Shown here in pieces: positions 34,890 through 45,081 of a stretch of 64,000 bases of DNA. Source of the DNA: an uncultured Spirochaetales bacterium (lineage in GTDB: Bacteria > Spirochaetota > Spirochaetia > Sphaerochaetales > Sphaerochaetaceae); the NCBI GenBank assembly GCA_949299185.1, contig CASFZR010000007.1:28834-92833 (forward strand). The letters run 5' to 3'. The translations under genes and the position numbers were made by a program. Below the pieces are notes generated by a model. It was not told the DNA's origin. It worked only from the letters and a program-made list of their open reading frames with translations, and did not search any database. Each line of letters opens with the position of its first letter. Position 1 is the stretch's first letter.

Positions 34890-35194
34890 GCTAAATCCAT
34901 ATTCCTCACAGTTCTTACACAATAAAAAATATATGTGTTAAATATAAGCAAAATATGCATTTTATCTAACATATTGTTAGCTAATTATAGTTTATTTTTA
35001 TGAAAATCAGACACTTTGTATTGCAACTAAAGCCAAGTCGACAGGCTGTCTGGAGAGAGATCGAACGGGGCTCGGAAAAAGTTTTTCAGGAAAATCACAG
35101 CTGGGGGGATTATCTGCCGATAGTGAATCCTCACTACATCATAATCCCTACACATCGCTTTCAAGTGTCGGGGAATTGGCGTGGAATCATAGAG
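34890..35194. other. Gene-free stretch between porin promoter and enolase terminator
   Basis: AT-rich in its first 110 bases, with an inverted repeat CTAACA-N3-TGTTAG (34966-34980). A 73-codon frame (35000-35221, plus) has no ribosome-binding site and ends in the terminator, so it is unlikely to be a gene. GGATTATC and GATAGTGAATCC (about 35108-35131) could form an imperfect hairpin. I see no recognisable RNA. Confidence 0.5.
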
Positions 35195-35219
35195 AAAGCC
35201 CGGCTTTTCACCGGGCTTT
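35195..35219 (-). terminator. Terminator of enolase
   Basis: AAAGCCCGG (35195-35203) and CCGGGCTTT (35211-35219) form a nine-base stem with a seven-base loop. It lies 18 bases past the enolase stop. The symmetrical arms could also work on the plus strand. Confidence 0.85.
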
Positions 35220-35237
35220 GAAGGGGCATCAAGGCTC

Positions 35238-36542
<1,305 letters not shown>

Positions 36543-36571
36543 CTATTGATATATTCAGTTTAAAGCTACAG

Positions 36572-36602
36572 TTAATATCAGCTGTTTCGCTTCAAAAGTC
36601 AA
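36572..36602 (-). promoter_or_regulatory. Probable enolase promoter
   Basis: Minus strand: TTGACT (36602-36597) with GATATT after 17 bases or TATTAA after 19. About 40 bases of leader follow before the start codon. Confidence 0.5.
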
Positions 36603-36782
36603 GGAATGGCAAGCACACCCATGCCAATGCGCTTGGAGCGGTCCAGGCATTTAAGATCGCGTGAAACCGACAAAGTGATGGGAAATGACGAGCGATGACG
36701 GCAATCTGCTCATTTGCTATGGCACAGCCTGTGAAGTTCTGCTAGTATCTCAAAGAGAAATGAACAAGGGGTTGGAATCCTG

Positions 36783-38045
36783 ATGCATATAGCCTTCGGG
36801 TTCGACATTTTCTATCCAGAGACCAACGGTGTCATAACGACAACGATCAATCTCGCCAACAACCTGATCGATATGGGACACCAGGTCTGGTTCTTCGTAC
36901 CGAGGGAAAAGGCCTTCAAGGCCGATGTGATAGAGAAAGGCATCAGGATCGTGCACGTCAAGGCGATCCCGGCATGGATTTACAAGGGCATAAAGCTCCT
37001 GCCGATCTACGGATCATACCTCATGCCCTACCTGATCAAATACAGGATCGACATCGTACACAACACCTCCCCATGGCTCATGGGCATGGCCCTCAATCAC
37101 GCGGCGCGTCGATTACACATACCTACCCTGGCGACGCATCATACCCTGATAGACAATCCTATATATATAAAGTACGCGCTCAAAAGCACGAAACTCGCCA
37201 ATGCCGCGCAGGATGCGATCTGGACAGTCGTGTTCAACCCCTTCTTCCGCCTTACCTGGATGGCCACTGCTCCTAACCGCGAGACCTGCCGCCATGTCGA
37301 GGAGAAGATCCCCGGGCTTGAGGTGAGGTATGTCTCGAACGGAATAGATATCTCCCGTTTCGAGAACGAAGGAAAGGAAAGGCCTCTTCCATCTGCGATC
37401 GATCCATCATGGCTTGGGAAGCGCACGCTCCTATACGTCGGAAGGCTTGGTTACGAGAAGGCCATAGATATAGCGATCGAGGCCTTCGCCATCTGTCTGA
37501 AGAAGAATCCGGACGCACGGTTCATCATCATAGGCCAAGGACCTGCCCATGAGGCGCTCGTGAAGTTCGTCCAGAACCTGGGGCTGGAAAGCAACATCCA
37601 TATGACAGGACTCATACCGAATGACGAGATCATCGGCTCCGGGCTCATAAGGAAGGTATCATGCTTCGTGACCGCATCGCTTTCTGAGAACCAGGCGATC
37701 ACCGTGATAGAATCGCTATGCTCCGGCACTCCTGTCATAGCCGCCGATGTCGATAACATGAGGGCACTATTCTCCGAGAACGAGGGCTGGTTCTTCCGTG
37801 GCGGCGATCCTGAAAGCCTTGCCGAGGTAATGGATCATGTGCTCAACAGCCCAGAGGAGCGCGATGAGAAGGCGGCGAGCGCCGTAAACCTCCGCTCGCG
37901 CTTCGACGGCAGGGTCGTCGCAAGGCAGTTCGAAGGCATATACAAAGAGCTTCTGGAGATGAAGGATGAGGGATTCTACGTCCCAGGCGGGGAGAAGAGG
38001 GCCAGGAAATACCTCAAATCGATTCAGAAGAAGGCCGAGAAGTAG
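36783..38045 (+). CDS. Family 4 glycosyltransferase, likely diacylglycerol glucosyltransferase
   Basis: 420 residues. The N-terminus IAFGFDIFYPETNGVITTT and THHTLIDNPIYIKY are typical of the GT4 subgroup that includes 1,2-diacylglycerol 3-glucosyltransferases. The donor half has LLYVGRLGYEKAIDIAIEAF (about residues 219-238) and CFVTASLSENQAITVIESLC (about 299-318), the E-x7-E region. Expected at the inner membrane, making the first glycolipid step. Together with the two MGDG-like enzymes at 17.5-19.7 kb it suggests a glycoglycerolipid-rich envelope. The 3' end overlaps the convergent barrel gene by 22 bases. Confidence 0.83.
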   Translation: MHIAFGFDIFYPETNGVITTTINLANNLIDMGHQVWFFVPREKAFKADVIEKGIRIVHVKAIPAWIYKGIKLLPIYGSYLMPYLIKYRIDIVHNTSPWLMGMALNHAARRLHIPTLATHHTLIDNPIYIKYALKSTKLANAAQDAIWTVVFNPFFRLTWMATAPNRETCRHVEEKIPGLEVRYVSNGIDISRFENEGKERPLPSAIDPSWLGKRTLLYVGRLGYEKAIDIAIEAFAICLKKNPDARFIIIGQGPAHEALVKFVQNLGLESNIHMTGLIPNDEIIGSGLIRKVSCFVTASLSENQAITVIESLCSGTPVIAADVDNMRALFSENEGWFFRGGDPESLAEVMDHVLNSPEERDEKAASAVNLRSRFDGRVVARQFEGIYKELLEMKDEGFYVPGGEKRARKYLKSIQKKAEK

Positions 38046-39208
38046 GCTCCCAGCTCATAATCGAATCCTCCTGAGTACCCTTCCATTGGCATATAGTCAT
38101 AGAAGATACTCACATAGGCGCGGAACACGCCCATCACGTTAAGCTGAAGCCTAGCGCCGACAGAGCCATAGAACTTAACGCTCTCGCTCCGGTCGAGGCT
38201 GTTAAGCACCCTTCCAGCCGACACCGCGTTCTCAAGGAAGACATAGAGCTGAGGGTAAGTACCTACCGTAATAAACTCAGGACCATTGAGGATGACGCCG
38301 AAATAGGCATCGGTTATGAAGGAGCGAGGAGGTATCTCATCGCCGCGGAATCTCACGGAGTATGCATAGCGCGGGACATCCGAGCCGAAGAGGAACTGGC
38401 AATGGAGACTGAAGTCGGTGACGATGGAAAACAGGTTCATGTCTCCGGAGCTGAGTTCATATGCCGTATACTTCCACGATGCATCATAGAGGAGCCTGTA
38501 ATAGTCGATCCTGGCGCCTGTATTGATCAATGAGAGCCCATCATTGAAGAGCCACCATGGGGCGAACGAGGCGGAGATGGAGAAATCATAGCCATCTGGA
38601 TGAATGTAATGATTGTCGAGATTGCGGAACTCAAGCCCGAAGTTCAGCGAGGTCGCGAGCGAATAGAGGTTGCCGGAAAGCTCAGGCGTACCCGGATAGT
38701 CCTTGCGTCCTCCTGGGAAATATGCTTGGTTGCCGAACACGCCGCTTCCGCCATTGACATTTCCCTGGATATCCGCGAGGGAGGCGAAGGCCTGCTCCCA
38801 CCTCATTCCAAGGGAGAAATCGAAGACAAGGAAGTCCGGATCACCCTTCTCCAGTCCACCCACGACCCCCTGCTCGAATCCGACGGTTCCATATGAGAAC
38901 ACGACCGAGTAGTTCTCGGCAGATCCTGGATTATGATCGGTTATGAGCGCTCCTGTCTCTGGATACTGGCGTAGCGTGCGCTGTGCCATGCCAGCCTCCA
39001 CCCTGACGACGACCTTGGTGTTCAGATCAGGGAAGAGATCGATATGGTCTATGCCGAACTCCCCCCAGAAGCTTATCGGGAAGGCACCCATCGCGAAATC
39101 GGTAAGGTATGATGCATTGACTATATTAGAGAAGAACACCTCGCCCTCCGCAACAAGCGAGGAGATCGACAGTGAGAGGATAAGCAGCAGTGCCCTTACG
39201 CGACGCAT
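38024..39208 (-). CDS. Outer-membrane beta-barrel protein, family not recognised
   Basis: 394 residues. Signal peptide (about residues 1-20, LLLILSLSISSLVAEG), then a continuous run of amphipathic strands ending YELGAYFSAFF, a typical barrel C-terminus. No domain name can be given with confidence. TAAGAT preceded by TGA (extended -10 form) lies six bases before the ATG, so the message may be leaderless. Divergent from the queuosine transporter gene with only 47 bases between start codons. Confidence 0.75.
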   Translation of the reverse strand: MRRVRALLLILSLSISSLVAEGEVFFSNIVNASYLTDFAMGAFPISFWGEFGIDHIDLFPDLNTKVVVRVEAGMAQRTLRQYPETGALITDHNPGSAENYSVVFSYGTVGFEQGVVGGLEKGDPDFLVFDFSLGMRWEQAFASLADIQGNVNGGSGVFGNQAYFPGGRKDYPGTPELSGNLYSLATSLNFGLEFRNLDNHYIHPDGYDFSISASFAPWWLFNDGLSLINTGARIDYYRLLYDASWKYTAYELSSGDMNLFSIVTDFSLHCQFLFGSDVPRYAYSVRFRGDEIPPRSFITDAYFGVILNGPEFITVGTYPQLYVFLENAVSAGRVLNSLDRSESVKFYGSVGARLQLNVMGVFRAYVSIFYDYMPMEGYSGGFDYELGAYFSAFF

Positions 39209-39217
39209 AGGATAATC

Positions 39218-39246
39218 TTATCATTTTGCGCTTCCTGTGGTATAGT
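39218..39246 (+). promoter_or_regulatory. Start-proximal promoter of the queuosine-transport pair
   Basis: TTATCA (39218-39223), 17 bases, TATAGT (39241-39246) preceded by TGG (extended -10), then nine bases to the ATG at 39256. Confidence 0.65.
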
Positions 39247-39255
39247 CTTGCCGCT

Positions 39256-39927
39256 ATGAATAATAAGGTACCGGAAAACCCACTGGAAAACCGGATCGGC
39301 AGCTTTCAGCCACTTACCGTGGTGACTGCCCTTCTCGTCACGCTCTATCTGACGGCGAACCTCATGGCCGTCAAGATAATCACGATCGGCCCGCTGGCGC
39401 TATTCGATGCGGGAACCATCACCTTTCCGTTCGCATACATGCTTGGAGACGTACTGGCCGAGGTATGGGGCTACAGGACGGCGAAGAAGGTCATAATCCT
39501 GACGTTCGCCTGCAACCTCATGCTTGTCATCTTCACCGCGATCGGCGTGGTTCTTCCCTATCCGGAGTACATGGAGGACGTACAGACGGCATACGCGACG
39601 ATCTACACCTATGTGCCAAGGATCGTGCTGGCATCGCTTCTAGCATTCCTTTCCGGGGAGCTGCTGAACGCGAAGGTGCTTGTGGCGATGAGGAACAGGC
39701 AGAAGGATGGCAGGAGGCTCTGGATGAGGACCATCGGCTCCTCTGCCGTGGGCTATGCCATAGATTCAGCGGTCTTCGTGCTTATCGCATTCTCCGGGAC
39801 ATCTCCGGCGGAGGACCTTCTGTCGATGATAGCCGTCCAGTACGTTGCCAAGCTAATCCTGGAAGCGATCTTCGGCACGCCGCTTGCATATGCCGCGATA
39901 GGATACCTGAAGAGGAGGTATGCATGA
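39256..39927 (+). CDS. Queuosine-precursor transporter (YhhQ/VUT family)
   Basis: 223 residues, a six-helix inner-membrane protein of the vitamin-uptake-transporter family that imports queuine or preQ precursors. ALLVTLYLTANLMAVKII (first helix, about residues 24-41), DAGTITFPFAYMLGDVLAEV (about 50-69) and a C-terminal VQYVAKLILEAIFGTPLAY (about 194-212) are characteristic. The ATG at 39256 is chosen for its promoter spacing. The following radical SAM gene overlaps by four bases, which ties that enzyme to queuosine salvage. Confidence 0.88.
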   Translation: MNNKVPENPLENRIGSFQPLTVVTALLVTLYLTANLMAVKIITIGPLALFDAGTITFPFAYMLGDVLAEVWGYRTAKKVIILTFACNLMLVIFTAIGVVLPYPEYMEDVQTAYATIYTYVPRIVLASLLAFLSGELLNAKVLVAMRNRQKDGRRLWMRTIGSSAVGYAIDSAVFVLIAFSGTSPAEDLLSMIAVQYVAKLILEAIFGTPLAYAAIGYLKRRYA

Positions 39928-40613
39928 GCGATCTCGAGCGCTACAGCGTGATAAATCAGGGAATGAGGCGGGAGTTCATCCTACTCCAAGGCACGGGCTG
40001 CAGGTGGAAGAGATGCGCGTTCTGCGACTACCATCTGGACACCTCCTCAGATCCATACGCAGTGAACAGGCCCGTCCTTGAGAGCGTCACTGGGGAATAT
40101 GGCGTCCTTGACGTGATAAACTCCGGTTCCGCGCCGGAACTCGATGGGAGGACGATAGAGCATATCAAGGCGATCGTGAAGGAGAGAGGCATACATGACC
40201 TGTGGTTCGAGGCGCACTGGATGTATAGGAACGTGCTGCCACGCCTCGCATCCCTCTTTTCCTGCCGCGTCCACTTCCGCACAGGCGTCGAGTCCTTCGA
40301 TCCCGCGATCAGGGAAGCGTGGAACAAAGGAATACCTGAGGACGTCACCCCGGAGATGATCAGGGAGCATTTCGAGGGGGTATGCCTCCTTGCCGGGATA
40401 AAGGGACAGACAAGGGAGAGCATCATGAAGGATGCGAAGATAGCCGACAGGCTCTTCTCCTATTACTCCGTAAACCTGTTCACGCCCAACACGACAGCCA
40501 CCGAGAGGGATGAGGCGCTATGCAGGATATTCGTCGAGGAGCTGGCTCCGATCATAAGGAAAAGCCCGAAGGCGGAGGTACTTGTCGAGAACACCGATCT
40601 CGGTGTCGGCTGA
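39924..40613 (+). CDS. Radical SAM protein, candidate queuine-salvage lyase
   Basis: 229 residues, small for a radical SAM enzyme. Cys26, Cys31 and Cys34 (GCRWKRCAFCDYH) form a CX4CX2C cluster motif instead of the usual CX3CX2C. VINSGSAPEL and HFRTGVESFDPAIREAWNKG fit the barrel, and LAGIKGQTRESI may bind SAM. Its start overlaps the stop of the YhhQ-type transporter. Known queuine lyase (QueL, from Clostridioides difficile) is a radical SAM protein encoded near queuosine transporters, so a similar salvage role is likely; this is inferred from context. The longer upstream frame is only a shadow of the transporter gene. Confidence 0.78.
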   Translation: MSDLERYSVINQGMRREFILLQGTGCRWKRCAFCDYHLDTSSDPYAVNRPVLESVTGEYGVLDVINSGSAPELDGRTIEHIKAIVKERGIHDLWFEAHWMYRNVLPRLASLFSCRVHFRTGVESFDPAIREAWNKGIPEDVTPEMIREHFEGVCLLAGIKGQTRESIMKDAKIADRLFSYYSVNLFTPNTTATERDEALCRIFVEELAPIIRKSPKAEVLVENTDLGVG

Positions 40614-40714
40614 TGGCTCAGAATTGACAGAAGAGCTATAAGAATGGTAGCGTTAGAAGAGCTGTTTCCATAGGGAACAGCTTGCTTATATCAACGGGAA
40701 AAAGAGGTCTTGAG

Positions 40715-42139
40715 ATGCCTTCAGATAACGAAAAGGGTATTGAGTTCCCCAAGAACGGCAATAAGAGCGCCGAGGGAAAGCACAAGAAGCAGAAGAAGTC
40801 GATCGGATGGATCATCGGAGTCGTGGTCCTCATCCTGATCTCCGTCACGTTCATACTCCCGACTACCGTATTCTCCGGCAGCAGCTCGATAGAGTTCGGC
40901 AGATACAACGGGGAGAAGATAGAGCTTGAGTACGGCAACTACTTCTACAATCAGGTGGCTACCCTTTCCAGCCAGTATCCGATGAACGCGATGAACAGCC
41001 TCCAGATCTACATGCAGGCATATTACAGCACCGTGTTCGAGATGGCGCTGAGGCAGATGGCTGAGCAGGCCGGCATCAGGACCACCGATTCCACGGTAAA
41101 TGACGCGATAATCCAGAGCGGCTACTTCAACAACGAGGATGGAGTATTCGACTCCGAGGTATACAGGAACGCATCGCAGATGGAGAAGTCAGCGGTTCGC
41201 GCGCAGGTCGAGGAGCTGCTGCCTTCGCAGATGGTGCTTGCTGATATCACATCGGTGAGGACCTCGGATGCGGAAAGCGACTTCGTGGCCGCGCTCAACG
41301 GCAACACCAGGACCTTCCAGTATATCACTGTCGGACCTGAGACCTACCCTGACACCGATGCCTGGGCATATGCGGAGGCAAACCCCACTCCGTTCCAGGC
41401 CATGGACCTTTCCGTTATCACGGTCGCCACGGAGGACAGCGCCAATGAGCTTCTCGCCTCCATACAGAACGGTGAGGCGACCTTCGAGGATACCGCCCTT
41501 GCAAGCTCCACCGACAGCTACAAGGACGCATCCGGAGAGATGGGTAGCGTCATGTACATGACCCTTGAGGACCAGGGCTATTCGCTCTACAGGGTGAACA
41601 GCGCGGCGGCCTCGGCTGACCTTGAGAACGAGGAGAACCTCAACGCGGTCAAGGAGTATATCGCGGAGAACGACAGCGAGACGATGAGCGCATATCTCCA
41701 GGCCAAGGCCGATGAGGTGTATGCCGTCGCGGTTGAGAGCTGGGATGATGCAGCGGCCATCAGCGGCGTGAGCGTGACCGATGTCGCGGCAGCGGCGCCG
41801 AACCCGGCAAGCTCATCTCTGATCAACGGACTAGCGTTCGCGGATCCGGACAGGCTCCTGTCAGGCGCAGTCGCCGGCAACGAGGCCTTCGAGAGCGAAA
41901 TCTTCAATGCGGAGCTTGATTCCGTAATCGCACCGAGGCTCTCGGGCGATGAGTATATCATCGTCCGTCCTCTTGCCGCGGACAGCTCATCCGAACTCAG
42001 CTCCTCCTATATGACATCGCTCTATCCCACGATATTCGTTCCTTCGCTGTCCCAGATGGATCTCCAGTCATCGGTGCTTTCATCGGATGGATTCGAGGAC
42101 AACTTCTTCGAGGTATATCTCTCAAGGATTTCCGGCTGA
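40715..42139 (+). CDS. PpiD/SurA-like membrane-anchored periplasmic chaperone
   Basis: 474 residues from the ATG at 40715 (AGAGG upstream). A lysine-rich cytoplasmic start is followed by one membrane helix (about residues 29-52), then a SurA_N-like helical domain (MALRQMAEQAGI, VNDAIIQSGYFNNEDGVFD). A parvulin-like segment follows (NELLASIQNGEATFEDTALA ... GEMGSVMYMTL). The C-terminal half repeats helical chaperone features. Proline-isomerase residues are not all recognisable, so it may be a chaperone only. It likely helps the many barrel proteins of this organism to reach the outer membrane. Followed by a strong terminator. Confidence 0.78.
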   Translation: MPSDNEKGIEFPKNGNKSAEGKHKKQKKSIGWIIGVVVLILISVTFILPTTVFSGSSSIEFGRYNGEKIELEYGNYFYNQVATLSSQYPMNAMNSLQIYMQAYYSTVFEMALRQMAEQAGIRTTDSTVNDAIIQSGYFNNEDGVFDSEVYRNASQMEKSAVRAQVEELLPSQMVLADITSVRTSDAESDFVAALNGNTRTFQYITVGPETYPDTDAWAYAEANPTPFQAMDLSVITVATEDSANELLASIQNGEATFEDTALASSTDSYKDASGEMGSVMYMTLEDQGYSLYRVNSAAASADLENEENLNAVKEYIAENDSETMSAYLQAKADEVYAVAVESWDDAAAISGVSVTDVAAAAPNPASSSLINGLAFADPDRLLSGAVAGNEAFESEIFNAELDSVIAPRLSGDEYIIVRPLAADSSSELSSSYMTSLYPTIFVPSLSQMDLQSSVLSSDGFEDNFFEVYLSRISG

Positions 42140-42159
42140 GGAAGATAAAGGCATCAAGG

Positions 42160-42184
42160 AAGGCGGCTACGGCCGCCTTTTCTT
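42160..42184 (+). terminator. Rho-independent terminator
   Basis: AAGGCGGC-tacg-GCCGCCTTTTCTT, 20 bases after the stop of the PpiD-like gene. Confidence 0.9.
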
Positions 42185-42192
42185 GTTATAAT
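42184..42192 (+). promoter_or_regulatory. Extended -10 promoter of the DUF2804 gene
   Basis: TGTTATAAT with TATAAT at 42187-42192, six bases before the ATG. No -35 box, since the terminator occupies that place. Likely a leaderless transcript. Confidence 0.65.
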
Positions 42193-42198
42193 ACACCT

Positions 42199-43224
42199 AT
42201 GGAACAAGAGATCCTTTCCCCTATTCCCCTGCTCACGCCAAGGGGCGCGCTCACCGAAGAAGGCTGGGCCCGCCGCCCATATTGGCAGTTCTCGGCAAAC
42301 GACACGAAGAAGGCACTGCTGAAGCAGGCGGACAGATACATCATAACCGATCCGGAGAACGGACTGACAATAACCGTCGACATGCTCATCCTTGGCCTGC
42401 GCCGCTTCTTCTCCATAGCCTTCGTCGATATGAAGAACGGCCATATAGGCAGGGCTGAGGCTGAGGGAATCTCCAGAGGCAAGGACGCGCTGCTGCCGGA
42501 CAACCCCATCTCAGACCATGAATTCTCATATTTCGATGAGGGTATCACCATGGCTGTGGTAAGAAGAGGAAGCAAGCTGCAGCTCCTCGTCACCGCACCA
42601 TATATGAGGCTCTCATGCGGAGATATCGGTATCAAGGCGCATATCCTCCTGCATGACGAGAAGGGGGAATCGATGAACGCGGCCTTCTGCCAGAAGGAGG
42701 AGAGGCGGCACTGGATCGTCTGCTCGGCACAAGGCCCGATGAAGGCAGAGGGCACGCTCTTCGTAGGCCACAGGAGGAAGGAGCTTTCAACCATGAGCCT
42801 AGGCTCATATGAATGGGAACGGAGCCGATGGAACGATGGTACGGTATTCCGCTCCTCCTGGATATCAGGAGAGGCGGCTGGCATCCCTTGGGCGCTCGTC
42901 ATCGGAGACGGAAGCGGAAGCGGCAGGAACATGAATGCCATTATCCGCGACGGCCGTGTCCACAGGATCGGCAGTGTCATGATAACCCCCTCGGATGAAG
43001 GCTTCCACATCAGCGGCGATGGCATTTCGATAGAGATGAGGGCCTGTGCCAGGCGTGAGATATCCGCAGGAGGCACGCTCTCTACATATCACGGCAGGCA
43101 ATGCTTCGGACTCTGTCGGGGAGAGATATCGGCAGAGGGGCTATCCCCAATATCCTTCACAGAGGCTATCGGGCTTCTGGAGACTGAGGTCGGAAGAGCG
43201 CGACGCAGGCTGGTCCTACCCTGA
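42199..43224 (+). CDS. DUF2804 family protein
   Basis: 341 residues. Begins with LLTPRGALTEEGWARRPYWQ and carries the DUF2804 pattern of paired beta sheets, FSIAFVDMKNGHIGRAEAEG, and the closing RGEISAEGLSPISFTEAIGL. Homologues are found in many bacteria and fungi. A role around lipids or envelope has been guessed from neighbours but is not established. Here it lies between a chaperone gene and a helicase gene with its own start-proximal promoter. Confidence 0.8.
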   Translation: MEQEILSPIPLLTPRGALTEEGWARRPYWQFSANDTKKALLKQADRYIITDPENGLTITVDMLILGLRRFFSIAFVDMKNGHIGRAEAEGISRGKDALLPDNPISDHEFSYFDEGITMAVVRRGSKLQLLVTAPYMRLSCGDIGIKAHILLHDEKGESMNAAFCQKEERRHWIVCSAQGPMKAEGTLFVGHRRKELSTMSLGSYEWERSRWNDGTVFRSSWISGEAAGIPWALVIGDGSGSGRNMNAIIRDGRVHRIGSVMITPSDEGFHISGDGISIEMRACARREISAGGTLSTYHGRQCFGLCRGEISAEGLSPISFTEAIGLLETEVGRARRRLVLP

Positions 43225-43252
43225 TGGACAGTTCCGCACATTCTGATACAAT
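43225..43252 (+). promoter_or_regulatory. Promoter of the DEAD-box helicase gene
   Basis: TGGACA (43225-43230), 16 bases, TACAAT (43247-43252) with a TGA extended element just before it, then eight bases to the ATG at 43261. No ribosome-binding site. Confidence 0.7.
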
Positions 43253-43260
43253 GGCATCAT

Positions 43261-45081
43261 ATGGATGAACTACTCCCAGGATTCAGGGCGCTGGGCCTTA
43301 CGGAACCAACGCTCAAGGCATTGAAGGAAAAGGGGTTCGAGGAACCCACTGAGATACAGAGGCTCGCGATACCTCGCCTCTTGGAAGAGGGCACGGAGAT
43401 CGTCGGGCAGGCACAGACCGGAACAGGCAAGACGGCAGCGTTCGCACTGCCCATCCTTGAGACGATCGATCCCGCATCAAGCGATGTCCAGGCTCTCATA
43501 CTCGTACCTACGCGAGAGCTTGCTGGGCAGGTAGCGGAGGAGATCGGATCCCTACGCGGCGAGCGGAAGCTTGAAGTCTCCCCGATATACGGCGGCGCGA
43601 GCATGGAAGCCCAGCTGAAGAAGCTGAGGAAAGGCGTGCAGATCGTGGTCGGAACGCCGGGCAGGATCCTTGACCACATAAGGCGAGGCTCCCTTAAGCT
43701 TGAGGCCTTGCGCTTCATGGTGCTTGATGAGGCCGATGAGATGCTGGACATGGGCTTCATCGATGATATCGAGCAGGTACTGAGGGCGGTACCGGAGAAG
43801 AAGAGGATGCTCATGTTCTCCGCGACGATGCCACCGCAGATCATGAGCCTTGCCGAGAGCTTCATGAAGAACGCCGAGGTAATCAGGACGCAGAAGAAGG
43901 AAAGCGCTACGCTCAGCGCCGACCAGATCTACTATGAGGTCAGGGAATCTGACAAGCTTGAGGCCCTCACCAGGATCATAGACAAGGAGAGCGACTTCTA
44001 CGGAGTGGTATTCTGCCGCACCAAGCTCCAGTGTGATGAGATCGGCAGCAAGCTCCGTGACAGAGGCTATGACGCGGCATCACTCCATGGCGACCTGTCG
44101 CAGAGGGAGCGAGAGCAGATCCTTAAGAAGATGAAGGATCATCAGATCTCGATACTCGTTGCAACCGATGTCGCCGCGCGCGGCCTCGATATCCAGGACC
44201 TGACGCATGTCATCAACTACTCCATACCGCAGGATCCAGAGATCTACATCCACCGCGTAGGACGCACGGGAAGGGCCGGGAAGAACGGAACCGCCATCAC
44301 CTTCATCACCCCCTCAGAAGCAAGGAAGTTCTCCTTCATACGCAAGGCATCGCGCGCGGAGATCCGCAAGGAGGAGATACCGGAGGCCGAGGAGATCATC
44401 GAAGGAAAGAAGGCGCGAATCACGGCACAGGTGGAGAGCGCCCTCTCGGAAGAACCGCAGAACGAATACCTCGAGATCGCGAGGAAGGTACTCATTGGGC
44501 GTGATCCAGAGATGGCCTTCGCCAGCATCCTCGGCTTTATCTACCGAAATGAGCTGGACATAACCCAGTACAGGAAGATCGAGGCGATAGTCCCCAAGGC
44601 AAGGAAGGAGAAGGCCCGTAAGAGCGATAAGTCCCGCAGGAACGACGATGAGGATATGACTAGGCTCTTCATCGCCAGAGGCCGGCGCGATGGGCTCACG
44701 AAGGGAATGCTCGCGAACATCATCATCGAGCAGGCAGGTGTCAGGGATGAGGACCTGGTGGATATCGAGGTGCTGGACGACTCGTCATTCGTCAGTGCCC
44801 CCTATTCCGTCGCGGAGACTATCCTTAAGGCATACTCCGAGCGCACCATCAAGGGAAAGCCCATCGTCACCAGGGCCCGTCAGGAGAAGAGGAAGGGCGA
44901 GCCGAAGCGCAAGGCCTCAGGCAAGCGCGACGCCTTGAAGGGCAGGAAGCGCAGGAAGGGCTGGGAGGAGGAGTTCCAGCCATATGGACGTGACACGAGG
45001 GCCGGTGAGGATGGCCGCCTTTCGTTCCCCGACCGTCATAAGGGACCGAAGCAGAAGAGAGCGCAGAGAAGGAGGAAGTGA
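43261..45081 (+). CDS. deaD: DEAD-box ATP-dependent RNA helicase with DbpA-type RNA-binding domain
   Basis: 606 residues. Q motif (GFEEPTEIQ), Walker A AQTGTGKT (about residues 51-58), PTRELA, TPGRIL, DEAD in VLDEADEMLDMGF (about 155), SAT, and the second-lobe motifs LHGDLSQRERE, ATDVAARGLDI and HRVGRTGRAG are all intact. Residues about 460-540 match the DbpA/CsdA RNA-binding fold (MTRLFIARGRRDGLTKGMLA), followed by a very basic tail. Expected role is RNA unwinding in ribosome assembly or cold adaptation. The next gene starts on its stop codon (TGATG). Confidence 0.94.
   Translation: MDELLPGFRALGLTEPTLKALKEKGFEEPTEIQRLAIPRLLEEGTEIVGQAQTGTGKTAAFALPILETIDPASSDVQALILVPTRELAGQVAEEIGSLRGERKLEVSPIYGGASMEAQLKKLRKGVQIVVGTPGRILDHIRRGSLKLEALRFMVLDEADEMLDMGFIDDIEQVLRAVPEKKRMLMFSATMPPQIMSLAESFMKNAEVIRTQKKESATLSADQIYYEVRESDKLEALTRIIDKESDFYGVVFCRTKLQCDEIGSKLRDRGYDAASLHGDLSQREREQILKKMKDHQISILVATDVAARGLDIQDLTHVINYSIPQDPEIYIHRVGRTGRAGKNGTAITFITPSEARKFSFIRKASRAEIRKEEIPEAEEIIEGKKARITAQVESALSEEPQNEYLEIARKVLIGRDPEMAFASILGFIYRNELDITQYRKIEAIVPKARKEKARKSDKSRRNDDEDMTRLFIARGRRDGLTKGMLANIIIEQAGVRDEDLVDIEVLDDSSFVSAPYSVAETILKAYSERTIKGKPIVTRARQEKRKGEPKRKASGKRDALKGRKRRKGWEEEFQPYGRDTRAGEDGRLSFPDRHKGPKQKRAQRRRK

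Noticed and set aside
35000-35221. 73-codon plus-strand frame between porin and enolase
   Set aside because: No ribosome-binding site, no promoter box close to the start, and it ends inside the enolase terminator.
39465-39923. Upstream extension of the radical SAM frame
   Set aside because: It lies inside the transporter gene in another frame; the ATG at 39924 gives the natural coupled start.
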